Assembly: GCF_002217925.1 (NCBI RefSeq)
Contig: NZ_BCMF01000003.1
Span: forward strand, 186,001 to 250,000
DNA: 64,000 nt
Source of the DNA: Secundilactobacillus mixtipabuli
Lineage (GTDB): Bacteria; Bacillota; Bacilli; Lactobacillales; Lactobacillaceae
Direction: 5' to 3'
The notes beneath the pieces were generated by a model. The model saw only the letters and a list, made by a program, of their open reading frames with translations, did no database searches and had not been told where the DNA came from. This document shows, in pieces, positions 27,055 to 35,249 of this stretch. The translations under genes and the position numbers were made by a program. Every line of letters begins with the position of its first letter. Position 1 is the stretch's first letter.

Positions 27055-27720
27055 TTGTTTACTGATCAGATTCATCAAGCAGCTGAACCCTTCTGGGAGA
27101 AAAGCTTTGAGCACCCGTTTATTCACGAACTGCAGGTCGGTTCACTGCCAAAGGACGTGTTTCGCTACTATTTAATTCAGGATCGTTACTATCTGAGTGA
27201 ATTTGGCAAATTACACGAATTAATCGCGAATGAAGTCGACGATGCCCACGGCAAACAGTTCCTATTGGAGGGTGCCCAAGGATTGAAGGACGGCGAAATC
27301 GCCGTTCGAGAGGGCTTCTTTGAACAGTTAGGGATCACCCAGGATGAAATCGACCGGACACCGATCGCACCCACGGCATACAACTATGTGAACCATATGT
27401 ACGCGGAACTTTATCGAGGGACACCGCAGCAAGCCATTGCGGGACTGCTACCTTGCTACTGGCTGTATAACCAGATTGGCCAGCACTTAGTTGCTAAAGG
27501 GTCGCCCGTGGAGTTGTATCAGCGTTGGATTGAAACTTACGACAGCGACGATTATACCGGCAGTGTTGATCAGATGATTGCGCTGACTAATCAAGAGGCT
27601 GATCAATCGGATGCTGAATTGAGAAATAAAATGCAGACGTCATTTGTCCGCAGCAGTGCCTATGAATTAGCTTTTTGGCAGATGGCCATGGACAAGCAAA
27701 ACTGGCAAGTCTCGGCTTAG
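27055..27720 (+). CDS. tenA: Thiaminase II / aminopyrimidine aminohydrolase (TenA)
   Basis: 221-aa cytosolic enzyme that salvages the pyrimidine part of degraded thiamin. Typical TenA marks are PFIHELQVGSLPKDVFRYYL and QDRYYLSEFGKL at the N-terminus, the catalytic Cys in LLPCYWLYNQIG (about residue 138), and a conserved Glu in SSAYELAFWQMA near the end. The start is TTG at 27055 behind GAGGAGG. TPP riboswitch control fits the role. No thiM, thiD or thiE follows here, so only this salvage step is encoded at this locus. Confidence 0.93.
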   Translation: MFTDQIHQAAEPFWEKSFEHPFIHELQVGSLPKDVFRYYLIQDRYYLSEFGKLHELIANEVDDAHGKQFLLEGAQGLKDGEIAVREGFFEQLGITQDEIDRTPIAPTAYNYVNHMYAELYRGTPQQAIAGLLPCYWLYNQIGQHLVAKGSPVELYQRWIETYDSDDYTGSVDQMIALTNQEADQSDAELRNKMQTSFVRSSAYELAFWQMAMDKQNWQVSA

Positions 27721-27728
27721 CCTTTTCC

Positions 27729-27777
27729 CATCTTCCTTTAATTGGTATAATGCTAGTCACTAACTAAAAGGAAGATG
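27729..27777 (+). promoter_or_regulatory. Inverted repeat enclosing the promoter and ribosome site of the GNAT gene
   Basis: CATCTTCCTTT (27729-27739) and AAAGGAAGATG (27767-27777) are a perfect 11-bp inverted repeat. Between them is a -10 box, TATAAT at 27746-27751. The right arm carries the AAGGAAG ribosome site of the GNAT gene. In transcripts reading through from tenA the arms can pair and hide the ribosome site; transcripts from the inner promoter lack the left arm. Confidence 0.6.
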
Positions 27778-27785
27778 ACATACAT

Positions 27786-28271
27786 ATGAAAATTCGAGAA
27801 ATCAAACCAACGGATGATGCTCAGATGGCAAAAATACTGAGAACTTCTTTGGAACAGCTGCATTTAAACTTACCTGGGACAGCGTATTTTGATCCCTTTG
27901 TTGACCATTTGAGCGAATGGTACCAGCAGACGCCAGTTGCTAAATACTTCGTGGCAGTGGCGGACAATGATCAAATTATGGGTGGCTGCGGTGTTGGCCC
28001 CATTGATCCGCAACGGGGAATTGCTGAATTGCAGAAACTATACGTTGATCCTGCATATCGGCAGAACGGCGCCGCTACACAATTATTACCGGTCTGCTTT
28101 GACTATGCTAAAGAACATTACCAATCACTCTACTTAGAGACGTTTGCTTCCATGACCGCTGCTAACCACTTGTACCACAAGGTGGGTTTTAAACCGTTGC
28201 AGCAGCCACTTTCACAGTCAGAACACGGTGCCTGTGACACCTGGTATTTGATGAATTTGCAAGCAGAATAA
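27786..28271 (+). CDS. GNAT family N-acetyltransferase
   Basis: 161-aa cytosolic acetyl-CoA-dependent transferase. It has the fold order I-R-E-I at the N-terminus, VADNDQIMGGCGVGPID (beta4), IAELQKLYVDPAYRQNGAATQLL (the A motif, with Q-x-x-G-x-A in place of the usual pattern), and LETFASMTAANHLYHKVGFKPL (B motif). Substrate unknown; it may act on an amino acid, peptide or antibiotic. ATG 27786 lies 9 nt after AAGGAAG. Its own promoter lies within an inverted repeat just upstream. Confidence 0.85.
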   Translation: MKIREIKPTDDAQMAKILRTSLEQLHLNLPGTAYFDPFVDHLSEWYQQTPVAKYFVAVADNDQIMGGCGVGPIDPQRGIAELQKLYVDPAYRQNGAATQLLPVCFDYAKEHYQSLYLETFASMTAANHLYHKVGFKPLQQPLSQSEHGACDTWYLMNLQAE

Positions 28272-28377
28272 CCGATAAAAGGTTAAGAATAAGGCAGAAA
28301 TCTGAGATTCACGTGCAGACTTCACCTTTTTTCGTTATCATAAATGATATGGAAAATTTAAGAAGCGGGGTAATGAA

Positions 28378-29199
28378 ATGATCAAAATGGTAGCAGTCGA
28401 TATGGATGGCACTTTTTTAAATGACCAGCGTCAATATGATAAGGCACTGTTTTTATCGCTATTTAAGCAGATGAAAGCCAGCCACATTCATTTCGTTGCT
28501 GCCAGTGGTTCGCAATATCAGCGACTGCGGCACGAATTTGCTGAAGTGGCCGATCAGATGGACTATATTTCCCAAAATGGCGCGATTGTGCACAGTGGGG
28601 ACAAGCTGCAGCATATTGAAGCCATCAGTGATGAAGAAGTCCATGGTGTGATTCAGCTATTACGGAAAACTTTTGAGCCCGGTTTGATCAATCAGGAAGT
28701 GGTTTCTGGTTTGCATGGCACCTACGTTAACCGTGATATGGATCCGGAAGTTTTAAAAATCGTGAAATACTATTACCGGCCAGTGTTTGCGGTGGATAAT
28801 TTAGCCACCATTGCCGCTAAGAAGGTGAAGGACCAGTTTACCAAGCTGGCCATTAGCTTTACGCCTGGCATTAATTTTGACTTAGCTTCTGCTAAGCTGG
28901 CTAAGGTATTGCCAGCAAAACTGACCAACGAAACGTCAGGGTTTAACACTGATTTAGTCGGTTCAGTGAATGCCACGAAACGTTCTGGTATCCGGATTTT
29001 ACAGGACCACTACCAAGTGGCGGATGACGAACTGATGACCTTTGGCGATAATGAAAATGATTTAAGCATGTTGACCATGACACCGCACAGTTTTGCCATG
29101 AAGAATGCAGCGGATAAGATTCGTCAATCTGCCGCTCACGTAACCCAATTTGATAATAACCATAATGGTGTCTTGGAAACTTTAAAGATGGCGCTTTAA
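28378..29199 (+). CDS. HAD superfamily Cof-type phosphatase
   Basis: 273-aa cytosolic sugar-phosphate or nucleotide phosphatase. Motif I is MVAVDMDGTFLND with nucleophile Asp8. Motif II is VAASGSQ, a Lys is present in the NATKRSG region, and motif IV is LMTFGDNENDLSML, followed by the C-terminal Cof signature. A C2-type cap lies between motifs II and III. ATG 28378 has GCGGGG upstream. Substrate cannot be told from sequence. Ends at its own terminator. Confidence 0.88.
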   Translation: MIKMVAVDMDGTFLNDQRQYDKALFLSLFKQMKASHIHFVAASGSQYQRLRHEFAEVADQMDYISQNGAIVHSGDKLQHIEAISDEEVHGVIQLLRKTFEPGLINQEVVSGLHGTYVNRDMDPEVLKIVKYYYRPVFAVDNLATIAAKKVKDQFTKLAISFTPGINFDLASAKLAKVLPAKLTNETSGFNTDLVGSVNATKRSGIRILQDHYQVADDELMTFGDNENDLSMLTMTPHSFAMKNAADKIRQSAAHVTQFDNNHNGVLETLKMAL

Positions 29200-29203
29200 A
29201 CAC

Positions 29204-29256
29204 AAAAAGGCAGTCTAACTGTCAGTCGAGCATGACTGGCAATTAGGCTGCTTTTT
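29204..29256 (+). terminator. Terminator of HAD gene
   Basis: AAAAAGGCAG...CTGCTTTTT with an inner CAGTC/GACTG stem. Confidence 0.85.
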
Positions 29257-29264
29257 AAATCCGG

Positions 29265-29681
29265 CTATTCGAATGTAATATCCATTGGAATCGCACCCAC
29301 TAGTGATTCATGAACGGTGCATTTTTTAACGACTTCATTTAAGAAAGCTTGGTGGTCGGCGGGGGTTAAATTGGTTTCAGCGGTGATTTTGATGTTCATG
29401 TGAGTGACCTTAGATGTTCCATCACTGAACGTCGCTGTCTCACCGGTAACGTCGACTTTGAATTTTTTAACCTGTAGTGTGTCCCGTGAATTTTCAATAT
29501 CACGAGCGGTGACACTCATACAGCTGCCAACAGCGCCTAACAGGTACTGAACTGGATTAGGGGCAGCGTCGGTTCCCTTTGCCACTAATGGCTCATCAGC
29601 TAGGTAAGTGTGACCACCAGTTTGATTCATCACCTGAGTCCCAGCTGGTCTTAAAGTTGAATGTACGATGTATTTTCCCAT
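29265..29681 (-). CDS. OsmC family peroxidase-like protein
   Basis: 138-aa cytosolic protein. The two redox cysteines of the OsmC/Ohr fold are in GSCMSVTARD (about residue 53) and KKCTVHESLVGAIP (about 122). It is close to full length for the YhfA-like OsmC subgroup. It probably detoxifies organic peroxides. ATG 29681 follows GGAGGT. Single gene with a promoter in the short spacer toward the LysM gene. Confidence 0.87.
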   Translation of the reverse strand: MGKYIVHSTLRPAGTQVMNQTGGHTYLADEPLVAKGTDAAPNPVQYLLGAVGSCMSVTARDIENSRDTLQVKKFKVDVTGETATFSDGTSKVTHMNIKITAETNLTPADHQAFLNEVVKKCTVHESLVGAIPMDITFE

Positions 29682-29771
29682 TTGTTATTACCTCCAGATG
29701 CTATTTGACAATATTGTAGCACAGGAACGGTTAAAAACGGCGCAGACAAGACTCAGCTATCAGTAGGAATT

Positions 29772-29809
29772 AAAAAACGGGCCGTCACATTTCGTGGCGG
29801 TCCGTTTAC
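29772..29809 (-). terminator. Terminator of LysM-3D gene
   Basis: AAACGG.CCGTCAC pairs with GTGGCGG.CCGTTT; the minus strand then has six T. Confidence 0.85.
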
Positions 29810-29830
29810 TTTGTTATTCGTGTTTTAGAA

Positions 29831-30439
29831 TTAACCCACAACGCGAACTTGGATTGATTGACGACCAAATTGCATTGCTTCGGCGTTAGTCATGGAAATG
29901 TCTAACTGGTTGGGATTGCTGTAGGCAAAAGTACCAGTATCGTTCACAACACGGTTTTCTGTATGACCATCTTGGAACTTGATTTCTAACTGGGTGCCTT
30001 TAGGGTAACGGCTTAAAGCAGCTGCTACACCAGTACCGGTGGGAATTGAAGTGCCTTGCCCACCAGCTGCGACTTCTGGATCGTAAGCTGTTGCGACCAT
30101 CGTTGTCCAGCCACTAGTAGCTGTTTTAGTTGCTGATTGCTTTGGCTTACTGTTTGAAGTGCTTTCCTTCAATGGCTTGATCTTCAAACTCGTGTGAGCT
30201 TTTGAACCAGTAGGAAGGGTTAACTTTTGGTTTGGTAAAATAACAGCGCTAGCGGACTTCAGGGAGTTAGCATTAACAAGCGCCTTAGTAGTGGTGTTGT
30301 TGTCTTGAGCGATGCTCCAAAGGCTATCGCCTGATTTGACAGTGTATTCTTTAGCGGAAGCAGAGATAGTAGTAAAACCGAGACCGATTAAAGTACCGAA
30401 CATGACTAAACTACGTGAAACAAATGATTTTGGTAACAT
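29831..30439 (-). CDS. Secreted LysM and 3D-domain cell-wall protein
   Basis: About 202 aa. A signal peptide (SLVMFGTLIGLGFTTISASA) is followed by one LysM domain (KEYTVKSGDSLWSIAQDNNT to KLTLP, about 30-75) that binds peptidoglycan. A Ser/Lys/Thr linker leads to a 3D domain (TMVATAYDPEVA...VVNDTGTFAYS..LDISMTNAEAMQFG), whose three Asp residues (YD, ND, LD) give the name. The 3D fold is shared with MltA/RpfB-type muralytic enzymes. ATG 30439 is chosen because the signal peptide fits; TTG 30454 abuts the ribosome site. Possible WalR control is noted separately. Confidence 0.83.
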   Translation of the reverse strand: MLPKSFVSRSLVMFGTLIGLGFTTISASAKEYTVKSGDSLWSIAQDNNTTTKALVNANSLKSASAVILPNQKLTLPTGSKAHTSLKIKPLKESTSNSKPKQSATKTATSGWTTMVATAYDPEVAAGGQGTSIPTGTGVAAALSRYPKGTQLEIKFQDGHTENRVVNDTGTFAYSNPNQLDISMTNAEAMQFGRQSIQVRVVG

Positions 30440-30536
30440 AAAGTGGATAACCAACCTTTCGATGTTATGCGTTAAGCATAGGAACTAGATTAATGTGACT
30501 ATAAGAAAAGGATTATTTATCCTTGCCACGAGTAAT

Positions 30537-30580
30537 ACTATAACATGCGAAATCTGGTTTTCAGTAACAGAATAACTACA
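30537..30580 (-). promoter_or_regulatory. Promoter with WalR-like box for LysM-3D gene
   Basis: On the minus strand TGTAGT-N5-TGTTAC (30580-30564) matches the WalR consensus TGTWAH-N5-TGTWAH with one mismatch, 21 nt before a -10 TATAGT (30542-30537). The leader also has AAGGAT...ATCCTT near 30510. The rest of the 30440-30829 gap holds only the terminator at 30755. Confidence 0.45.
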
Positions 30581-30754
30581 TTAAATCCGAAATCTGTCAT
30601 ATTTTAGAAACCTTGTCACATTCGTGTAATAATCAGAAATATGAAAGCGCCACGTAACGAGAATGTTTCAAACAATTAAGAAATATATTAAAAAATGAGA
30701 GTTAGCAGCTGCACTATTTTAAGTATAATTGTGGAAAGTTTATGAAAATAGATG

Positions 30755-30797
30755 AAAAAACACCGTTTCTTCATGTTTTGGAAGAGTCGGTGTTTTT
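30755..30797 (-). terminator. Terminator of the 127-aa gene
   Basis: AAAAAACACCG.TTCTTC pairs with GAAGA..CGGTGTTTTT; T and A runs on both sides allow either direction. Confidence 0.8.
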
Positions 30798-30829
30798 CTT
30801 TATAGCATGTTCGAAATATTAACAGCATG

Positions 30830-31213
30830 TTACAAAAGCGCAGCTGCGGCTGTTTCGTCCAGCGATAAGCCGTTGTAGAGAAAGGGATTACGTGTGAACA
30901 GCGTGTACTCAGCGGCATTTGTTTTTTTCCAGACCTGTAGTTGTTCTGGTGAAATCGGTAATGGAATGGTTGAATGATCATGATTTAAGTTTAAAACGAA
31001 GAACAGCTGGTGGGTGGCATAAGTGAGATTTTCACTCACTAAATCTAAATAGGCCTGACCAAGTTTTTTAGTCAGTCCAGATAATGGGATTTGTTTAAGT
31101 TCGTTGAGTTGTGATGTAAAGGCCGAGAGCTGCTGTTTCGAGAGCGGTCCAGCTAAGATTGCATCACGGGTTGCAGCGTATAGTTGGCGAAATTTGGCCA
31201 CTTTTTCTTCCAT
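30830..31213 (-). CDS. Hypothetical protein, 127 aa
   Basis: Soluble, mostly helical product with no signal peptide or membrane segment. It has MEEKVAKFRQLYAATRDAIL at the start and a hydrophobic centre (THQLFFVLNLNHDHSTIPLP). No family is recognised. ATG 31213 follows GGAGGT by 5 nt; the TTG at 31225 overlaps that ribosome site. It stands between a promoter region shared with the divergent VIT gene and its own terminator. Confidence 0.7.
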   Translation of the reverse strand: MEEKVAKFRQLYAATRDAILAGPLSKQQLSAFTSQLNELKQIPLSGLTKKLGQAYLDLVSENLTYATHQLFFVLNLNHDHSTIPLPISPEQLQVWKKTNAAEYTLFTRNPFLYNGLSLDETAAAALL

Positions 31214-31338
31214 AGAAACCTCCAAATATTGACCGTAATCAAAAAAATCTGCAAAAGTATTTTACTTTTGCCTGAAGAGAGTTTAGAATAAGGCTTGTAG
31301 ATAAGAATAATTCTAAAGTAGAAAGAAGGTTGATATTT

Positions 31339-32022
31339 ATGAAGAAGAAGCAAACTTTAGCACAACGGATCAACATTATGCGTGCGTCTGTTATGGGAGC
31401 TAACGACGGTATCTTGTCAGTTGCTGGTATCGTTATTGGTGTTGCTGGTGCTACGACCAACAGTTTTGCAATCTTTATTTCTGGTATTTCAGGAATGCTG
31501 GCCGGTACGGTATCCATGGCAATGGGCGAATACGTTTCAGTAAACACACAAAAGGATGCGCAGCGGCGAGCAATCATGAACCAGAAAGAAGCTCTGGCTA
31601 ATCGTTATGACGATGAATTCAACTTTGTTAAGGCAAAGTACGTTGGCGATGGCATTGATCCACAATTAGCTGAACAGGCGACAAAGGAAATGATGAACCA
31701 AGATTCATTGGTAACCACTGTTCGCGAACGGTATGGCTTTGATGTTGGTGAATATACCAGTCCATACGCTGCCGCGATTGCCTCAATGATTTCGTTTCCT
31801 ATCGGCTCTATTCTACCACTATTAGCAATCACTATGTTACCCACCGCTATCAGAATTTGGGGAACTTTTGCGGCGGTGGTCATTGCACTAGCCATCACGG
31901 GCTTCAGTGCTGCTACCTTAGGAAACGCAAAGCGTGGTAACGGGGTTTTGAGAAACGTTGTTTCAGGTGTGCTGACCATGCTAGTGACATACTTGATCGG
32001 GACGATGATTGGAAATGTTTAG
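31339..32022 (+). CDS. VIT1/CCC1 family metal transporter, first of a tandem pair
   Basis: 227-aa membrane protein of the vacuolar-iron-transporter family, which exports Fe2+ or Mn2+ in bacteria. The N-terminal half has MRASVMGANDGILSVAGIVIGVAGA and SGISGMLAGTVSMAMGEYVSV (the conserved G-E-Y-V-S region of helices 1-2). A cytosolic metal-binding helical part lies at about 78-135, and three helices follow (LPLLAITML, AVVIALAITGFSAATLG, GVLTMLVTYLIGTMIG). ATG 31339 follows AGAAGG by 9 nt. The second VIT gene begins 12 nt after the stop, so they form an operon. Confidence 0.9.
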   Translation: MKKKQTLAQRINIMRASVMGANDGILSVAGIVIGVAGATTNSFAIFISGISGMLAGTVSMAMGEYVSVNTQKDAQRRAIMNQKEALANRYDDEFNFVKAKYVGDGIDPQLAEQATKEMMNQDSLVTTVRERYGFDVGEYTSPYAAAIASMISFPIGSILPLLAITMLPTAIRIWGTFAAVVIALAITGFSAATLGNAKRGNGVLRNVVSGVLTMLVTYLIGTMIGNV

Positions 32023-32034
32023 GGGGGACTTTAA

Positions 32035-32742
32035 ATGAGTGAGATCGTCATGAAACAAAAGAAGAAAAAGTCCACCCAAACGATGGAAGAAAAGTTAAAC
32101 ACGTTACGTGCGGGTGTACTGGGATCTAACGATGGGATTCTAACCGTCGTTGGTGTCCTGTTCAGTGTGGCCGTTGCAACGCCAAATCAGTTTACGATTT
32201 TTATCGCGGGATTATCAGATTTACTCGCCTGTGCGTTTTCAATGGCTTCTGGGGAATATGCTTCAGTCAGCACTCAAAAAGATACTGAAGAATCAGTTGT
32301 GCGAACTGAAAGCCGGTTACTTAAAACGGACTATCAGGCTGAACTTTCGGCCGTCGTCAACCACTATACCGATCGCGGTGTTACTGAAGCAACGGCGACT
32401 AAGATTGCGAATGAACTGATGGCAAAGAAACCACTGGAAACAGTGGTAAACGTCAAGTACGATTTAACACTGAACCATTATATGAATCCGTGGTACGCTG
32501 CTTTTTCGTCACTCTTTTCAGCGGCTTCAGGTGGGGTGTTCCCGCTATTAGCCATGACTTTATCGCCAGTTGCCATTCAATGGCCAGCAACGATTTTAGC
32601 CGTCTGTGTTTCAGTTGGCATTACGGGTTTGTTAAGTGCCAAATTAGGTAATGGCTTAGTTAAAACAGCGATTATCCGGAACATCATTGTCGGAATCATT
32701 ACCATGATCATTCACTATGGTGTTGGATTACTTTTGAAGTAA
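32035..32742 (+). CDS. VIT1/CCC1 family metal transporter, second of a tandem pair
   Basis: 235-aa paralogue of the preceding protein with the same layout: LRAGVLGSNDGILTVVGVLFSVAVA, LSDLLACAFSMASGEYASVSTQKD, a charged helical part, then three C-terminal membrane helices. An N-terminal Lys-rich extension (MKQKKKKS) differs. GGGGGG lies before ATG 32035. The two proteins may act as a heterodimer, since VIT proteins work as dimers; that is inference. Terminator follows at 32764. Confidence 0.9.
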   Translation: MSEIVMKQKKKKSTQTMEEKLNTLRAGVLGSNDGILTVVGVLFSVAVATPNQFTIFIAGLSDLLACAFSMASGEYASVSTQKDTEESVVRTESRLLKTDYQAELSAVVNHYTDRGVTEATATKIANELMAKKPLETVVNVKYDLTLNHYMNPWYAAFSSLFSAASGGVFPLLAMTLSPVAIQWPATILAVCVSVGITGLLSAKLGNGLVKTAIIRNIIVGIITMIIHYGVGLLLK

Positions 32743-32763
32743 AAGATGGTCATCTTATAGCTA

Positions 32764-32806
32764 AAAATAAGCACTGCCCGAATATGTTCGGGACAGTGCT
32801 TATTTT
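32764..32806. terminator. Bidirectional terminator between VIT pair and NADH oxidase
   Basis: AAATAAGCACTG.CCCGAA pairs with TTCGGG.CAGTGCTTATTT; it serves both convergent units. Confidence 0.9.
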
Positions 32807-32838
32807 GTGTTCTATTGAGTTGCTTTACATAAGTTGAA

Positions 32839-34245
32839 TTATAATTTTTGATCTGGTTTTTCGTAGCCAGGCGCAGTAAAGTTCGGTTGAGTTCTACCAG
32901 CTGCAGCTTCTTGGTTAATGGCCAACTGTGCCACTTGGTTAACGTAATTGAAGGGATAATCGAAGTTGGGCTGGAACAGCATATCAACGAACGCCAAATC
33001 ATCAATGGTATTATTGTTTTGAATAGCGACTGAGATGGCGTTAGCCGACTGGGTAATGTCGTGCTTGCTGAGGAACTGCGCGCCTAAAACCCGACGGCTC
33101 TTTTTGTCGTAAACAAGGACGATGGTCAGTCGATCAGTAGATGGCATATAATCGGGCCGCCAAGTACCATCGAAGGTGACACTATCGGCTTCAATCCCAC
33201 GCTTGAGTGCGTGTTTCAGGGTTAAACCGGTAGTTGCTAACGCATGATCGTATAGGGACAAAGCGGAACTGGCTTGTGTGCCGATATAGGGGTGGGTGTG
33301 ATCAAAAATATTATGGGCAACTAACATCCCTTGCCTGATAGCAACACTGGCGAGAGGCGTATATGCCGGTGTTCCCGTTGGATTAAAGCGCACCATACAG
33401 CAGTCTCCCGCTGCGTAAATATCTGGATTTGTTGTTTGCAGGAACCGGTTCGTCAGGAAAGACCCGTGGTGTTCGATCTTAACTTGACCTGCTAAGAGAT
33501 CGGTATTGGGTGTGAATCCGGTGCTGACAAGGGCAATCTCTGTCTTGAAATTACCATGATTGGTTTCAATCGTAATTTGGTCCGCATTATCATCGCCGGT
33601 AAACGCGCTGACTTCCGTTCCTAAGTGGACATCCACACCGTGAGCTTGCAGCTGCTGGACGGCCCAATCAGACATTTGGTCATCCACGTAGTTATTGAGT
33701 ACCTGTGATCGTGCCTGAAAGAGGGTCACATGGTGGCCCGTTCCGGAAAGCGCCTCAGCAAATTCAACGCCAGCGTAACCAGCACCAATAATGGCAATGT
33801 TGTGAAATTTTTGGGCTGCTTGATAAATTTCTTGAGCCTGCTGGTAATTTTTACACAGCAGAACCCTCGTATTATCAATGCCATACAAGGGCGGCACCAT
33901 GACGGATGAGCCTGTTGTCATGATTAGTTTGTCGTAAGCATCGTTGAAGACCTCGCCAGTTTTCATGTTGGCGACCTGAATGGTATGAGACTTGGCATCA
34001 ACTTTTAGAACATCATGTTGGTCATGAACGGTGGCTCCCATATCCCTTAATTCCTGAGGTGAAGAATAGAACATATCTTCAAGTTTGTTAACTTTACCTT
34101 CAAGGTATAGAGAAATTCCGCAGGATAGGAAAGAGAAGTTATCGGTCCGTTCGTAAATGGTCAGGTCGGTTTCTGGATGATTCTTCAAAATCTCAGTAGC
34201 AGCTACCGTGCCAGCGTGTGTACAACCAATAATAATGACTTTCAT
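32839..34245 (-). CDS. nox: NADH oxidase (water-forming), FAD/NAD-linked disulfide reductase family
   Basis: 468-aa cytosolic flavoprotein. It reduces O2 to water with NADH, or peroxide in the NADH-peroxidase sister group. The redox-active Cys42 is in NFSFLSCGISLYL. The N-terminal FAD site reads MKVIIIGCTHAGTVAA, typical of lactobacillar Nox. The NAD site is IAIIGAGYAGVEFAEAL near 150, and the second FAD motif is DIYAAGDCC near 280. A dimerisation domain follows. ATG 34245 is preceded by an AT-rich promoter region. The Cys-sulfenic mechanism is known for the family. CoA-disulfide reductase is a less likely alternative. Confidence 0.88.
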   Translation of the reverse strand: MKVIIIGCTHAGTVAATEILKNHPETDLTIYERTDNFSFLSCGISLYLEGKVNKLEDMFYSSPQELRDMGATVHDQHDVLKVDAKSHTIQVANMKTGEVFNDAYDKLIMTTGSSVMVPPLYGIDNTRVLLCKNYQQAQEIYQAAQKFHNIAIIGAGYAGVEFAEALSGTGHHVTLFQARSQVLNNYVDDQMSDWAVQQLQAHGVDVHLGTEVSAFTGDDNADQITIETNHGNFKTEIALVSTGFTPNTDLLAGQVKIEHHGSFLTNRFLQTTNPDIYAAGDCCMVRFNPTGTPAYTPLASVAIRQGMLVAHNIFDHTHPYIGTQASSALSLYDHALATTGLTLKHALKRGIEADSVTFDGTWRPDYMPSTDRLTIVLVYDKKSRRVLGAQFLSKHDITQSANAISVAIQNNNTIDDLAFVDMLFQPNFDYPFNYVNQVAQLAINQEAAAGRTQPNFTAPGYEKPDQKL

Positions 34246-34366
34246 GCTTACAAACCCTCATTTCGTATACAATTTAGTGAATAATATCAGAATTTTTGCG
34301 AATCGGTAAAAAAGCATTTTATAAATGATATAATCAATTTGAAATAAATTTAAGGAGGCAATGTTC

Positions 34367-35032
34367 GTGTACAGGTACTTTATCCAACCACAACTGAATA
34401 AATTCACCAATTCACTGGTTGGTTACGAGATGTTAATTCGTAAGTACGATGATGAACATTGGAGCCTGCCACAAAATTTTGCAGCTATTCCGGTGGATGA
34501 GCAGATAAGTTTATTGAAGAAAACGGCTCGCCGGATTGGGCTGAAAGTCGGTTCTATTTCATTTAACCTGAATCGGCGTCAGTTTATTGACCCGCAAATG
34601 GAAGCGGAACTGATCGACGTTCAACGGGAAATTTTCCCAGTTAAGTTGATTATAGAGGTTACTGAAGAAGAAAGCGACAAACTTGTCCCCGAAGATAAGC
34701 TGCTTGTAACTGCGAGACGCTACGCTCAAAACGGGGTGCAAATCAGCCTTGACGATGTGGGCAGTGGTTGCAATAGCTATGAGAATATCAAGCCACTATT
34801 AGCGTATGCCAACGAGATCAAATTTGCGATGCAGAATTTTCGTAATGAGAACAAAGGATCCAAGATTATTGATCAGCTTCATTTTTGGAAAGAAATTGCT
34901 GATAAGTACCACATCAGATTAGTCGTTGAAGGTACGGAGTCAGCTGAAGAAGATCAGTTACTTGATAGGCTCAATATCCCCTATCGGCAAGGTTACTTTT
35001 ATGGTAAACCTCATCTTGTGAAATTGGAATAG
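34367..35032 (+). CDS. Stand-alone EAL-domain protein (c-di-GMP phosphodiesterase family)
   Basis: 221 aa made of a single EAL domain without GGDEF, PAS or membrane parts. Key signatures are conserved in altered form: E21-M-L in GYEMLIR (EAL position), N in SFNLNRRQF, E-V-T-E-E, LDDVGSG (the DDFG position, Asp pair kept), K in EIKFAM, VVEGTES (E kept), and QGYFYGKP at the end. Most metal-binding acids are present, so it may hydrolyse c-di-GMP. GTG 34367 is chosen because AAGGAGG at 34352-34358 is 8 nt upstream; the ATG at 34361 is only 2 nt from it. No diguanylate cyclase is in this window. Confidence 0.82.
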   Translation: MYRYFIQPQLNKFTNSLVGYEMLIRKYDDEHWSLPQNFAAIPVDEQISLLKKTARRIGLKVGSISFNLNRRQFIDPQMEAELIDVQREIFPVKLIIEVTEEESDKLVPEDKLLVTARRYAQNGVQISLDDVGSGCNSYENIKPLLAYANEIKFAMQNFRNENKGSKIIDQLHFWKEIADKYHIRLVVEGTESAEEDQLLDRLNIPYRQGYFYGKPHLVKLE

Positions 35033-35056
35033 GGTAACGCGTTTATCTGTTGAAAG

Positions 35057-35090
35057 CAGTGATTAGCCCGGTGCTGATCACTACTTTTTT
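35057..35090 (+). terminator. Terminator of EAL gene
   Basis: AGTGATTAGC pairs with GCTGATCACT, followed by ACTTTTTT. Confidence 0.78.
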
Positions 35091-35249
35091 GTACGGATAA
35101 ATTATGGATATGTAGAAATTATTAATAAACCTATTAAATTGTTTGATTGCTCAACTAATTTTGCAACAATAGTGGTATAGTAATCATGTACATATTTGGA
35201 ATAAATACCCACTGACTTAAAAACTAAATTTAGAGAGAGGAACTGTCAT

